64,000 nucleotides of DNA from Serripes groenlandicus (GCA_031761405.1 JASEVX010000011.1:24632174-24696173); one strand, 5' to 3'. Shown: positions 10,604-22,055, counted from the stretch's first letter. Made by a program: numbers and translations. Notes: generated by a model not told the origin, from the sequence alone.

Positions 10604-10992
10604 AACAGCACGCTTGCTGTGCAACACATCAATTATCGTCGATATTCCAGTTTTTATTAACACACATAGGTACAATTTTGTAGCTTTATAGTTTTTATAG
10701 TGTGAAAAAGACGGTCATTTTTCCACATTTATGTATTCATGTATTGAGAAACCGCGAATCATCAACGAAGGCAGTTCGGCTTCGATTCCATGACCACCTA
10801 ACAGCACGCTTGCTGTGCCAGACATCAATTATCGGCGATATTCGAGTTTTTATCAACACACATAGGTACCATTTGATGGTTTTATCGTGTGAGAAAGACG
10901 GTTATTTTCCCCATTTATGTTTACATATATATATTGAGAAACCGCGGATCATCAACGAAAACAATGCGGCTTTGATTCCCTGACCGCCTACC
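10604..10992. repeat. Two tandem ~196-bp repeats
   Basis: The units start AACAGCACGCTTGCTGTG at 10604 and 10800 and align along their length (CACACATAGGTAC, ATTGAGAAACCGCG). The ORF at 10702-10983 spans the pair and is not considered a gene. Confidence 0.85.
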
Positions 10993-11365
10993 GCCGCTTG
11001 AGTCGTGTTCTCGGAAAATCGACCGGAACGCATTTTCGTTAAACGTAGACTCATCCGTGCAGTTTGATCTTGCTCTGTACCAATAAGTGATAAAAAGAGG
11101 ACTGATCATATTTTACAATTAAGATATAATGCAGAACAAAACAGAACAGAAATTTTATTTTCAACTTAAGCATAAACAGCTCATGGTTGATGTTCACAAA
11201 TATACATACAGAAATGGAATGAAATAGTTGAGAAATAGTACTTAACTAAGTTTAAATTAATCGATGCATCGATGCTCAAATATCGATATACAGTTTGAGG
11301 TCATTATGGAAAATTGACTTGCATACATGTACTTTGTCAAATGAGTGTCCTCTCTAAATAAAACG

Positions 11366-11367
<2 letters not shown>

Positions 11368-11399
<32 letters not shown>
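11368..11399. repeat. (ATT)n microsatellite
   Basis: About ten uninterrupted ATT units. Confidence 0.95.
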
Positions 11400-11400
<1 letters not shown>

Positions 11401-11643
11401 ACTCTTCCTAATCAATAAGTTTAGGTTAATTTGACAGTTCATGGAATATTTCCCTGACACAGACGACAGTGAACGCATTTTGGTACAACAGGACGAATTT
11501 AGAAATTAGTGTAAAAGAGGAGAGATTGGTCAAATATTTCTCAATTCTGTATTGAAACTATACCATACTATTATGCAATTAATTGATTTCCTTAGGTTCT
11601 TCAAATGGCTAATGAGTTCAAGTGTATAGTCAGAAGATCTCAT

Positions 11644-11873
11644 TTAACCCTTTCCCTCATGCGATAATTCTGCAGCAGACGACTTTGAACATATTTTGTC
11701 AGAAAATAGAAAATGTCTATAATTGAATGGATAACCTATGACTAAAAGTGGAAAACATTGTGGCAAAAGGAGAAATTGCTCGTTTTGAGCAATTTCTTCT
11801 TTTGTCACTATGTTTTCAAAAATCCGTCTGCTGCAGAGGCGTCAGAAAGCGTCTATATGAGGGAAAGGGTTAA
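11644..11873. mobile_element. TTAA MITE, full length
   Basis: TTAACCCTTTCCCTCAT at the left and ATGAGGGAAAGGGTTAA at the right, with central stem ATTGCTC-GTTTT-GAGCAAT. The arms contain CTGCAGCAGACGAC and its mirror, so the whole element can fold on itself. Confidence 0.9.
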
Positions 11874-11936
11874 CAGGTATATTCGCTTCCGTTATCTCGA
11901 GTATAATGTAACCGAGCGCATTGAAACAGTCAAATT

Positions 11937-12135
11937 TAATCCTTTCCCACATACAACAAAACTTCCGCAGTCGACTTTGGAAATATATAGGCAAAATTAT
12001 GAACAATCCATGCAAATAAAATTATAATAACTGAATAGAGTTAACAGCTTTGTGGCGAAATGAGAAATATTGCCACAATGTTTTCTAAAGACGTCTGCTG
12101 CTGAGGCGTCAGAAAGCGACTTTATGTGGGGGGAA
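11937..12135. mobile_element. Degenerate TTAA MITE
   Basis: TTTAATCCTTTCCCACATAC left end and GACGTCTGCTGCTGAGGCG right arm; the hairpin core is mostly deleted. Confidence 0.65.
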
Positions 12136-12225
12136 ATGTTCTTTAATAATCTGAACACTTGTGTGGATATGAGGATCAGCTTGCGGTTTTAGTCAATCGA
12201 CTATATTAGACATTAGACGTCTGGA

Positions 12226-12425
12226 AGACAGTGGTGTAGAGGTAGAGCGTCGGCCTCTCGTATCAAAGGTCCCTGGTTCGAGTCCCGTGATGAGCGGGTC
12301 CTGCCTTTGGGATTTCTCCACACAAACGGCGCGAGTTCTGGTTAAGTCTCCAGGAAGCAGACATCGAGCGTGATTAATATAAGCTGAAAGCTTGTTTCGC
12401 AATCGATGTCAAATAAATCAGTTTA
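12226..12425 (+). mobile_element. tRNA-derived SINE, second 3' type
   Basis: GTAGAGGTAGAGCGTCGGCC and CTGGTTCGAGTCCCG form the head. The tail region CAGACATCGAGCGTGATTAA ends in AATAAATCAGTTTAAAC rather than CAAT repeats. Confidence 0.75.
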
Positions 12426-12849
12426 AACTAATATTAGACAATCTGAACATATATACAGTTATACATGTTATCTTAAACAACTATAACATAATATAAATCT
12501 GTACTGCAGCAGACGACACACTACGAAATTAATAATAGATGTTTATTTTGTATACTGTCTAAAAAATAACTTGTATAACGTACGTTGACATTTCCACTTT
12601 ACGACATACAAATTTTAATGCTCTTGCCACAAATGAATTTCGAAATCATTGTAGGAAAAATGGAGACATTGATCGGCTTGGGTTTCTTCATTTCCACAAT
12701 ACATGTACAGTATTTCTAAATCTTTTTCAAAATAAGTTTTTAATTTCCCAGATATAATACTGGTGTATTCGAAAGTAAACGGTCAATTTTGATTATCAGT
12801 TAGTTCCGATTTTCTTAATTTCTTGCACATGGTACTTTTTGGCTATGTG

Positions 12850-13070
12850 TTGTTAACAGACGTCCTTTGAAAACATTGAGGTAAAAGGAGAAATTGATCA
12901 TAAAAAGCTACTACCCTTTTGGCCACAATGTTTTCAAGGAAAGAATTATTCAACTTCATTTCATAATTCCATCGTTCTCTCATTTATAGAGAGTTTTCGT
13001 ATTTTTGCCTTGATGTTTTTAAAGTCGTCTGCTGCAGATTTGTGGATGTTGAAAAGGGTTGAGAGATAAT
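12850..13070. mobile_element. Degenerate TTAA MITE
   Basis: GACGTCCTTTGAAAACATTG and AAAGTCGTCTGCTGCAGATT arms flank GAAATTGATCATAAAAAGC. The left terminus is lost. Confidence 0.55.
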
Positions 13071-13079
13071 TTAATTCCC

Positions 13080-13720
13080 AGATCAAATGAATAACATTCG
13101 AACATGGGTCATTTTCTTTTAATGATTCCCATGTGAAAGCGATGTGTCCAGATTATGCTAATTCCACGCAGGAACCACGAATTAATGAGAGGTGTTCTGG
13201 TATTTTGAATCCGCTTACTTCCGTTTCACATTCGGCCTGCTTCTAATTAGATCCTCATAAAACACACGGAGAGATCAAAGGTTACCGGAATATTGCACCA
13301 TTCCGATAATGACCAGAATGGCGACTGTCGCTCTTGCGGTTATGGACGTTGTATTTGATATATTATTCACGGAACATTAATCGAATTATGTTCACGTCAT
13401 TTGATCGGCATTTTCCGATTTGTGATGCCTTTTGCTTTACGTTCAACCATAAATGTTATTTTCCGTTTCAAAGCCTCTTTCACATACCTTTCTTTTGAAC
13501 ACATCCCTTTACCGCATTTGAAGAATTCGAAATTTAAGCCTGCTTTCCCCAAACCTACAACTTTTTACACATTTGAACCAGGCGACTCTGAAAACGATTA
13601 TGTAAAAAGAATGCAAACTCTCTACAAATGAAAGTGTAATTATTGATTACCGTTGGAAATATTCTGATAAAAACAGTAATGTCTAATGATACAGACCAAT
13701 AAAGACTGCATATAGACATA
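13080..13720. other. Non-repetitive block, candidate regulatory DNA
   Basis: Unlike its surroundings, this holds no MITE or SINE. It contains AGATCAAAGG (TCF/LEF-like) near 13272, CTAATTAG (homeodomain-like) near 13243, and CACGTCA near 13393. The ORF at 13401-13631 has no recognised domain. Confidence 0.35.
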
Positions 13721-14121
13721 TGTACTGTATGAATCCGGGACAAAATGTCCACGGACAAAATGCCCACAATATGAAAAGAGGACAAAATGCCACAGTTTAT
13801 TTCGAAAACATTTTATTGTGAATTATAATGTTAAAGCAGCACACCACAAGTGGACAAAATTCCACACATGTGTTTTATATATGTTATTGGATGTGTGGAT
13901 ATCTGATAAAAGTGATAGATCATGAACTGTTTCACTCAAATACTGTTCACCAGTGTTGCCACTTTAACATTATAATTTTCAATCAAATGCTTTCGGAATA
14001 AACTGGCATTTTGTCCTCTTTTTCATATTGTGGCATTTTGTCTGTGGACATCTTGTCCGTAGACATTATATCCTGTGGCATTTTCTCCGTGGACATTATG
14101 TCCGGATACCGTACTGTATAC
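13721..14121. mobile_element. Foldback element with GGACAAAATG arms
   Basis: The left arm (GTACTGTATGAATCCGG, GTCCACGGACAAAATGCC, CAATATGAAAAGAGG) recurs inverted in the right arm ending CCGGATACCGTACTGTATAC. The arms are over 80 bp long and the loop is about 200 bp. Confidence 0.82.
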
Positions 14122-14357
14122 ACGCTGACCATTGGTCTACTTGTCTCACAAATGTCATGTCAACTCGCTTATAATAAATGTCGTTCGACATTGTGGAAAT
14201 ATATTTTTTAGTCATTGCTCAAAACGAAAACTTTCCTCTTTTCCCGAAAATGTTCTACACTGTTTCCAAAAGAAGATGGCATATATCACATAGGATTGAA
14301 GCAGACGATTATACAAGTTAAATGGTTCTTAAGAAATATGTTGTTAGCCTTAGCCCT

Positions 14358-14572
14358 TTAACCCTTTCCCACATACAACAAATCTGCAGCAGACGACTTT
14401 GAACAATAGAGACAAAAACCTGAACAATGTCCCTATAGGATAGCTTAAGTGTTAACTTTGGGGCCAAAGGAGAAATTGGCCACCATGAGCAATCTTAACT
14501 TTTGACACAATGTTTTCAAAAGTCGTCTGCTGCTATTGCGTCAAAAGTCGTCTGCAGTTGGGAAAGGGTTAA
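14358..14572. mobile_element. TTAA MITE
   Basis: TTAACCCTTTCCCACAT and GTTGGGAAAGGGTTAA ends; central GGCCACCATGAGCAATC hairpin is imperfect. Confidence 0.85.
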
Positions 14573-14594
14573 TATACTCATCTGTATCATACGA

Positions 14595-14847
14595 GTTTTT
14601 AAAACATCGTGGCAATAGAGACATTTCCTCATATTGGACATGTCTCATGGCTTTTTTGAAAACATAGTGACAAAAGAAGAAATTGCTCAAAACGAGCAAT
14701 TTCTCCTTTTGCCAAAATGTTTTCAACTTTGGTCAATACTTATCCTTTCATTTCCTTGTAAATTGTATAGAGTTTTTCATCATTTTGCCAAGATCTTTTT
14801 CAAAGTCGTCTGCAGCAGATTTGTTGTGTTTTGGATAAGGGTTTACC
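14595..14847. mobile_element. TTAA MITE, left end rearranged
   Basis: The core ATTGCTCAAAACGAGCAAT and right arm AAAGTCGTCTGCAGCAG are clear. The left end is replaced. Confidence 0.7.
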
Positions 14848-15074
14848 CTTTTCCCTCAAACGACAATTCTGCAGCAGACGACTTTGAACATATTTCGGCA
14901 GAAAATGGAAAAAATCTCTATAATTGAATGGATAACCTATGACTAAAAGTGGAAAATATTGTGGCAAAAGGAGAAATTGCTCGTTTTGAGCAATTTCTTC
15001 TTTTGTCACTATGTTTTCAAAAAGCGATCTGCTGCAGAGGCGTCAGAAAGCGTCTATATGAGGGGAAAGGGTAT
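14844..15074. mobile_element. TTAA MITE, adjacent copy
   Basis: TACCCTTTTCCCTCAAACG to GAGGGGAAAGGGTA, with core ATTGCTC-GTTTT-GAGCAAT. The terminal target is TTTA/TATA rather than TTAA, and it abuts the previous copy. Confidence 0.8.
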
Positions 15075-15569
15075 AAAACGAGTGCAAATTTACAGACCCC
15101 TTTGATTGATGAACGCTCTTGCATGTTTATAAATATTGACACGTGACATAAATTTCAAATTCACTGCATAAAAAGAGCAGACGATAATAAAACTGAAAAA
15201 CGTCTGCTATAATTTCTTCCGGCATATGATATCGCCTTTTTATGACTGTCAAACATTCGATTGCTTAATTCAAAAAAGGTCTAACTATATATTGTCATAC
15301 GATGTTGTTACGTTTGTACGTAATCGATCCATCAGTTCGATGAGATGATTGATTGATATAGTTTCCGTCTGGATCGGAAAATTTTGTGGTTAAATGTGAG
15401 AGCCAATGGGAATTTAAAGGGAAAATAAATGTAGATTTCGGTTAGGTGAAATTTTAAAAATGATATATGAGTGGACATATATGAGCAACTCCACGCATAA
15501 TCAGACCTTCTGAGGTTGAGTGGATAAGAGAGAAAACTGCGATCGAATAGCGTATGGTGATTGGTCAGT

Positions 15570-15782
15570 TTAACCCTTTCCAACATACAGACGTCTTCTG
15601 ACGCCTCTGCAGCAGACGAGATATTAATGCAAAAATATTTATTGAAAAATGGAGAAATTTCGGACAATGAACACTTTTTCTCCTCTTGCCAGAACGTTTT
15701 TTTTTCTCTATTCAATAATTAAACCTTTATTTATAGACGTTTTCCATACGTTTTCAAAGTCGTCTGCTGTATAAAATGTTAA
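15570..15782. mobile_element. TTAA MITE, decayed core
   Basis: TTAACCCTTTCCAACATACAG left end and AAAGTCGTCTGCTGTAT right arm. The hairpin is replaced by TTTCGGACAATGAACAC. Confidence 0.75.
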
Positions 15783-16092
15783 GTGACGATCGTTCTCCAA
15801 ATGTTACCGTGATGCTTGCTTGCTTGATGGGAGATAAAGAAAGATCCTAATCTTACTGCGCGGGTGATGCAGGTTTGTGTTCATCTTTCCTGGTCGCAAA
15901 TCTCTAAGGCAGGTTATCGCGTGACGTGGCCCATAGTAAAATGTTAGTGTTAACCCTTATCCTGCTTTTTTACGAGATTTGTAATAAAAAAGAATTCTTT
16001 TACTGCGATGATGTTTGATTTTAGATGTTCATCATTAGTAAGGAGAAGGTTAACATGGACCCATCGATATATATGCTGAATGTAATTTTATC

Positions 16093-16315
16093 TTAATCCT
16101 TTCCCTCATACGACAATTTTGCAGCAGACAACTTTGAACATATTTTGTCAAAAAATAGAAAATCTCTATCATTGAATGGAAAACTAAAAGTGGAAAACAT
16201 TGTGGCAACAGGAGAAATTGCTCGTTTTGAGCAATTTCTTCTTTTGTCACTATGTTTTCAAAAAAGCGTCTGCTACAGAGGCGTCAGAAAGCGTCTATAT
16301 GAGGGAAAGAGTTAA
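16093..16315. mobile_element. TTAA MITE
   Basis: TTAATCCTTTCCCTCATACG to ATGAGGGAAAGAGTTAA with a perfect ATTGCTC-GTTTT-GAGCAAT core. Confidence 0.88.
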
Positions 16316-16319
16316 ATGC

Positions 16320-17415
16320 AATAATCACCAAAACCGTTAGTTTAAAAAAGAATTGTTAACCCCTCTTTACAACACACAATCAAACTGCAGCTGACGAATA
16401 TAAAAAGATCTGATCTGATCAAAAATGTGGAAAATCTAAAAAAAAATTCAAAGAAAAGAGTTAAAAACATTGTGGCAATTGGGGTCATTCGTCACAATGA
16501 CTTCAAGGGTAGTCTGTTTCATAGCCGTCAATATCCTGAACTCCAGAAAATACATTTAATAGTTAAAGTTTTAAAACTGTTCAAAAGTTGTCTTGAAATA
16601 TAAGAATCATAATTCTTGGATACAAATTAGAGTAATAATGTCACCCTGCAGTAGGCCTACCATAAACATCTTAATATTGATTGTTTATGCTTCATTTTTA
16701 CTGGGTAGACATTACCCAGTAAACCAAATTTGTGTACATTTTCATGACTTTCAATTGACAGTTTTTCAACATTTACTAAAATAGTTTTGAACTACTTATT
16801 ACTTACCTTGTTATCACTATAAGCAATATTTACAAATATTTCAACATTTCAAGATTTTTATCTCCATCAGCACCTTTAAAGGGTTAAAATTAGGCGAGAG
16901 TCATACTTGTAAAGCTAATACAGTAGTGCATTTTCTAAAAATTTAGAAATGATTCTAAAATGTAAATCTAATCCATTGCTAGACTAGATATTAAGTTAAT
17001 AATTAAAATCGCACAATAAGTATCAAATATAGCACATATTGCGCAATACCGATTGCATTTAGCACGCCTACCATAAACCATAATTTTTTTTAATTGCGAA
17101 TCTTGACACACCCCAGGGGCTAGTCTGGCTGCTTTCCCTAAGATTCCTCGCGCACCGTCAACCCCGGGGCTCGGCGGTGTTGTTTTTATTGCGTGGCTAA
17201 TTACAGAGTCTGGGGCCGCTGTAATAAACCTTTCGTTGATTATAGATTTGATAAGAAAGCATTGGTAAGATAACATCTTCTCTATTGATTAAAGAACATG
17301 GGGTTGCTTTTTTATTTACTTTTTTAATTTCCTACAGTCCATTTTTGATTTTGCTATTTTGGACACTTCGAAAACAGGATATATTTGTTGATTTGCACTG
17401 CTGGCAAATGCCATT
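16320..17415. other. No gene seen; includes a GC-richer island
   Basis: Mostly AT-rich unique sequence. 17100-17225 is GC-richer (CCCCGGGGCTCGGCGG) and includes GGCTAATTACAG. The minus ORF 16968-17276 covers it without any recognised domain. Confidence 0.45.
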
Positions 17416-17645
17416 TAATCCTTTCCCACGTGGTAAGGCTTTCTGCCGCCTATGCAGCAAAACGATTTTTGAAAACTAGTGCAAAAAGAAGAAATTGCTC
17501 ATAATGAGCAATTTCTTCTTTTTCCACAATAATTTCAACTTATTAAAATGTTTATACATTCGTTTATAGCGATTTTCTTTACTTTTACCTAAATGCTTTC
17601 AAAGTCGTCTACTGCAAATTTATTGTATGATGGAAATGGGGGAAT
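17416..17645. mobile_element. TTAA MITE, diverged
   Basis: TTTAATCCTTTCCCACG left end; core ATTGCTCATAATGAGCAAT is perfect; right end GATGGAAATGGGG is eroded. Confidence 0.75.
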
Positions 17646-18143
17646 TAGTCAGTTTTCCTACAACGCAATTGAGGATCATGATACTCTATTCCTCGCAAAT
17701 ATAATGTCCTCATACGAAGATGTGTCGTTCAATATCGGTCTCAAAAGCATATTCTAGCAAGGCAAGCACGTGCGAACATTTACGACTCCTATATAGCGGC
17801 CCGTGCATACGTACAGTCGTACCAATGTCTCAATTTCCACCTATATGTGAGTTAATACAACACAGAGGGACGTCACAGGAAATCAGACATGAAGAAACAG
17901 AGTTAGAAAGATTTTTTAAAATGACGTCCATCTATTTTCCAATTGTCTACACGTTTATCGGGCTGGGACGAAACTGGGTTTTCACATTCTCTACTTTCAC
18001 TTTCAAACAAGTTCAAAATACTAAAAAATGATCATTTCCAGTGCATCCTATACACATTTACAATGAATTTAGGGACTATTTCAGGGGCGCAGATCTCTTT
18101 AGGCACGTGCCTACACATTTGTTCTCGAAATGCAGCTGCGGCG

Positions 18144-18376
18144 ATAGACATCTGCGAAATGTATCGACCAGATCAGCCTGCGCTGTCCGCGCAGACTGAT
18201 CCGGCCGATCCATTCCGTCTAAGGGGGATAGATGTTTAAAGTAGTGATTCCTGAAACAGAAAATCCACAGGAGGCGAAAAGTGTCTATCCGGGTAGGCCT
18301 GTGTGGCATGATTAGTCTGATCCGGGTCGATACTTTACGCAGAGTCCACAATGTTGTTTTTTCCCACGAGACGGCC
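18144..18376. mobile_element. AGCCGTCCC-type MITE, 5' end degraded
   Basis: The internal text (GATCAGCCTGCGC, CTGAAACAGAAAATCCAC) and the right end, CCCACGAGACGGCC, match the family. The left terminus is lost. Confidence 0.7.
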
Positions 18377-18829
18377 TACACATTGATTATTGCAAAGCTA
18401 CGCCCCTGTTTTTGGTATGGCCAGAGATTAGCATGGTCGCGGATGGAGTATTTTGACCGTTAGTGCTAGTCTGGTGCCCTGCGAACAATATTCAAAATGT
18501 TCACTGAGCACTGGTTGTATAGACTTAACAGTGATCCTGACCTTTACTTATTTGCCAAAATGCATCCTGCTTTCTGTGAAAGCATTTTTTGGCATATAAG
18601 TAAATGCAGATACACATATAAACGACACTGCAGAAATATCATTAAAATTATTTCTGCTCTGGGTGTGTAAATGGTCTACTTTGTTCTGAATAATAGGATG
18701 ACTTGTTTTCCCCCCATTCCTACTTTGTTCATAGTTTGACATTTACTCTCACTCTTTCTCTCTCTCTCTACCTTAATTTATTAATACATTGTAATTAAGT
18801 ATTATGTTCATGTAACTCATCTTTATGAA

Positions 18830-19448
18830 TCATTTCCAACACGCAGAGGAATTCTGACGCCTCCGCAGCAGACACATTTTGAAAAATGAGCAATTATTTC
18901 AATAATATTGGTTTCATTCAGGCTAAAAAAAAATGTGTGTGGTTCAGGTAACATTGGTCAAAGAAAAAGGGTAGGTAGGTAGGCTTTTTTTTTTTTTTTT
19001 TTTTTTTCTTCAAAAGCATGTTGTCTGCTGCAAGTTGTTACAGACGTAAGTGGTTACAAATGTGTGCTATATGCACATGCAAGACATCTCATCAATATAT
19101 GCAATAATTCTTGCAAAACTTCCCCGACGGTAGATGAGTTGATGACTGCCTTCATAATTCATTTTGAAGGGACATGGACGCATTTTCTACCGTCACGGCG
19201 AACACTGTTTGTTTTATTACGATCGATAAACGCTTTCCAAGCGTTTCAGTTTCGTACTCAAATATTTTAATTCCCAAAATCGAAAAAAAGTTCTAGAGAC
19301 GGCCCCAAAAAAATAGGGAAGGTAGGGTTGGTTACCTGAACCATACATATTTTTTTTTTAGCCTTATAGAGATTCGCCATCTCTTTTTCTAACCAAACGC
19401 TTTAGAAGTCGTCTGCTGCATACTTGATGCATATGGGAAAGGTTTAAT
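18830..19448. mobile_element. TTAA MITE interrupted by another element
   Basis: The left arm (CATTTCCAACACGCAG, CGCAGCAGACACATTTTG) and the right arm (AAGTCGTCTGCTGCATAC, ATGGGAAAGGTTTAA) are separated by a 443-bp element at 18921-19363. Confidence 0.75.
18921..19363. mobile_element. TIR element (GGCTAAAAAAAAATRTG...) nested in a TTAA MITE
   Basis: The terminal inverted repeats GGCTAAAAAAAAATGTGTGT... and its mirror ending ATATTTTTTTTTTAGCC both continue into GGTTCAGGTAAC. The interior includes a T-run and CGTCACGGCG. No transposase is seen. It is a non-autonomous DNA transposon. Confidence 0.75.
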
Positions 19449-19561
19449 TCGTATTGGACCTTCCAATGTTGTCAGTATTCTAAAGTAAAGTCTCCGAATG
19501 AGGGCTCAGAGCTCTAGATAAGGGGCGTTTTTCATGTTCTAAAATGCTTTTTTGACCCTCT

Positions 19562-19740
19562 AACCCTATGTTGTGGGAACTCAAAAGAATCGTCTCAGTG
19601 AGACGATTATTTTGAGTACCCACAACATAGAGTTTGCTTTAATAATAAAAGAGAAATTGTGGGAAAAAGAGCTGAATATCCCTCCTTATCTGGACGGACC
19701 TCTGGGTGCGATTCTTTTGAGTACCACAATGTAGGGTCTT
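19562..19740. mobile_element. Hairpin repeat with CTATGTTGTGGG arms
   Basis: CCCTATGTTGTGGG...GAATCGTCTCA-GTGAGACGATT...CCCACAACATAG is a near-perfect stem of about 35 bp per arm. A second GATTCTTTTGAGTACC occurs about 100 bp on. Related copies lie at 27466 and 61198. Confidence 0.78.
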
Positions 19741-19943
19741 ATAAATGTTATAAACAAAATCCCAATTACAGACGAGATGTTTAAACATTGAGGCAACAGT
19801 AGAACGTGTTCCTAATGAGCAAACTGATCCGTTTGACACACAATATTTGTCAATTCGATTAAATCATTTTTAACTTCCAAATAGATCTGTAGAATGTTGG
19901 AACAGGATAGAGTGACTGAGAAAAATACCCTTTTTACACCGCC

Positions 19944-20177
19944 TTAACCCTTTCAAAACCTCATACGACAATTCTGCAGCAGACGACTTTGAACATATTT
20001 TATCAAAAAATAGAAAATCTCTATAATTAAATGGATAACCTATGACAAAGAGTGGAAAACATTGTGGCAAAAGGAGAAATTCCTTGTTTTGAGCAATTTC
20101 TTCTTTTGTCACTATGTTTTTAAAAAGCCGTTTGCTGCAGAGGCGTTAGAAAGCGTCTGTATGAGGAAAAGGGTTAA
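19944..20177. mobile_element. TTAA MITE
   Basis: TTAACCCTTTCAAAACCTC to ATGAGGAAAAGGGTTAA; core TTCCTTG-TTTTGAGCAATT is imperfect. It shares its right TTAA with the next copy. Confidence 0.85.
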
Positions 20178-20402
20178 CTCTTTCCCATTTGCAGACGCAT
20201 ACTGACGCATCTGAAGCAGAGGACTTTCGAAAACGTTGTGGTAAAAGGAGAAGTGGCTCATAATGAGCCATTTCGCCCTTTTTCCACAACGTTTTCAACT
20301 TTTTCAATAATTACAGTAACGTTTAAAGAGATGTTCCAGTTTCTTGCCAAGATGTTTTAAAATTCGTCTACTGCTGATTGTTTGTAAGTGGAATAGGGCG
20401 AA
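20174..20402. mobile_element. TTAA MITE sharing a TTAA with its neighbour
   Basis: TTAACTCTTTCCCATTTGC left end; the core is GTGGCTCATAATGAGCCAT, with a paired GG/CC extension not seen in other copies. The right end is eroded. Confidence 0.85.
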
Positions 20403-20644
20403 TAAGGCCCCTCAGTCCAATGTGTCCGAATCTTGCTGAGGGAGCGCTGTGACACAGTGTCGAAGTGAAGTCAAAGAAAATAGAATGTAGTCATTTTATA
20501 TCTTTCATTTTTATTTATATTTATTTGCATATTTAATAAAATTAGTATCAAAACAATAACAAGTTTAATGCACTTTTGTTTAAACATTTAACGTAATGAG
20601 CTAGTCTATATCCAAATTACAAACTATTGTCTAATATATGCTTT

Positions 20645-20832
20645 AATACCCTTTCCCACATTTAATAAATCTGCAGCAGACGACATCTAGACACATACAT
20701 GTATATGGAAAATCTCCATAAATTATTGAATAGAGTTGAAAACATTGTGAAAAAAGTGGAAATTGCTCTTTTCGAGCAATTTCTCCGTTTGCCACAATGT
20801 TTTCAAAAGTCGCCTGCTAGTGGGAAAATGTT
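20645..20832. mobile_element. TTAA MITE, shortened right arm
   Basis: TACCCTTTCCCACATTTAAT to AGTCGCCTGCTAGTGGGAAA with core ATTGCTCTTTTCGAGCAAT. Confidence 0.78.
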
Positions 20833-21091
20833 TGAAAACACACACAGAAAGACTACCCGGAGAGAGGGGATGAGTTGCGTCCTCAATCCCATCACACGGT
20901 TTGTCCCAGGTGGTTGTCCTTATATCAGTTATGTAAGGAGTCATTTGCTTAGAAGAAACTCTCGTCTCCGCAAGTCAATACCATGTAAGTAAAGCTTTCG
21001 TTCAATATAGGGCTGAAAGCATTGCGGGGAAATTACCAATATCGCCTTATAACTTTATGAGCCGTTTCGTGGTAAAAGGTACAATAATTGC

Positions 21092-21316
21092 TTAACCCTT
21101 TCCCTCATATAGACACTTTATGACGCCACTGCAGCAGACGGCTTTTTGAAAACATAGTGACGAAAGAAGAAATTGCTCAAAACGAGCAATTTCTCCTTTT
21201 GACACAATGTTTTCCACTTTTAGTCATAGGTTTAATTATAGAGATTTTCCATTTTTTTTAGAAAATGTGTTCAAAGTCGTCTGCTGCAGAATTGCCGTAT
21301 GAGGGAAAACGGTTAA
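21092..21316. mobile_element. TTAA MITE, 0.7 kb downstream of the HES stop
   Basis: TTAACCCTTTCCCTCAT to GAGGGAAAACGGTTAA with core ATTGCTCAAAACGAGCAAT. Confidence 0.9.
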
Positions 21317-21515
21317 ATGTGTAGGTTCTAATCACCATGCCGAACTGCGTAGTCTTATCAGAATCATCAGAAAATGATAGAAGCTTATATGTAACAAGCA
21401 ATTCATGTAACACACGTTTTCTTCTTCTTCATATTCAGGGTTAATCTAAATCTCTAAAATAATCTCTCGTCTTCAAACATGTCATTTACCATTTTGACAA
21501 TCAGTTCTGAATTGT

Positions 21516-21746
21516 TTAACGCTTTCCCCTCATATAGACGCTTTCTGACGCCTCTGCAGCAGACGGCTTTTTGAAAACATAGTGACAAAAGAAGAAATTG
21601 CACCAAACGTGCAATTTCTCCTTTTGCCACAATGTTTTCCACTTTTAGTCATAGGTTATCCATTCAATTTTAGAGATATTCTATTTTTTGACAAAATATG
21701 TTCAAAGTCGTCTGCTGCAGAATTGTCGTACGAGGGAAAGGGTTAA
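21516..21746. mobile_element. TTAA MITE near the HES 3' end
   Basis: TTAACGCTTTCCCCTCAT to CGAGGGAAAGGGTTAA with core ATTGCACCAAACGTGCAAT, a paired swap relative to GCTC/GAGC copies. Confidence 0.9.
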
Positions 21747-22055
21747 GCTGACTGATTACTTTTAATACTGAAAACATACTGACTGGGCCCATTATTAATA
21801 ACAGCAAAAGAATAAAGCACTTAATTTAAACAGAAATAAAAAGTTTCGTACAAAAATATCATTTTATCACATGCAGTCATTTCCTTTCTTAGTGGCATAA
21901 TCTGATCATAACCATAAACATATTCAATGTTAAGTCAAAAATCGTCACGGAAATATCTGGAAGACATTTGTTAAGTTCAATAGTAACGATTGGTCCCATT
22001 ATTTTAAACAGACTGTTAGTTAGTAATTATATTATCCCGGCTGGATACCAGTAAG
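21747..22055 (-). other. Probable 3' UTR of the HES-like gene
   Basis: This is an AT-rich stretch between the stop codon and a TTAA MITE at 21516-21746. No AATAAA is seen on minus here. An ATTAAA variant lies at 21761-21766, about 290 nt past the stop, and tandem AATAAA motifs occur only near 20510-20535, beyond two MITE copies. The 3' end is unresolved. Confidence 0.4.

Noticed and set aside
14541..21642. Recurrent peptides such as TKEEIAQNEQFLLLPQCF and KLLVLSNFFFCHYVFK
   Set aside because: They are translations of the MITE central hairpin, seen in every copy in either strand; not a protein family.
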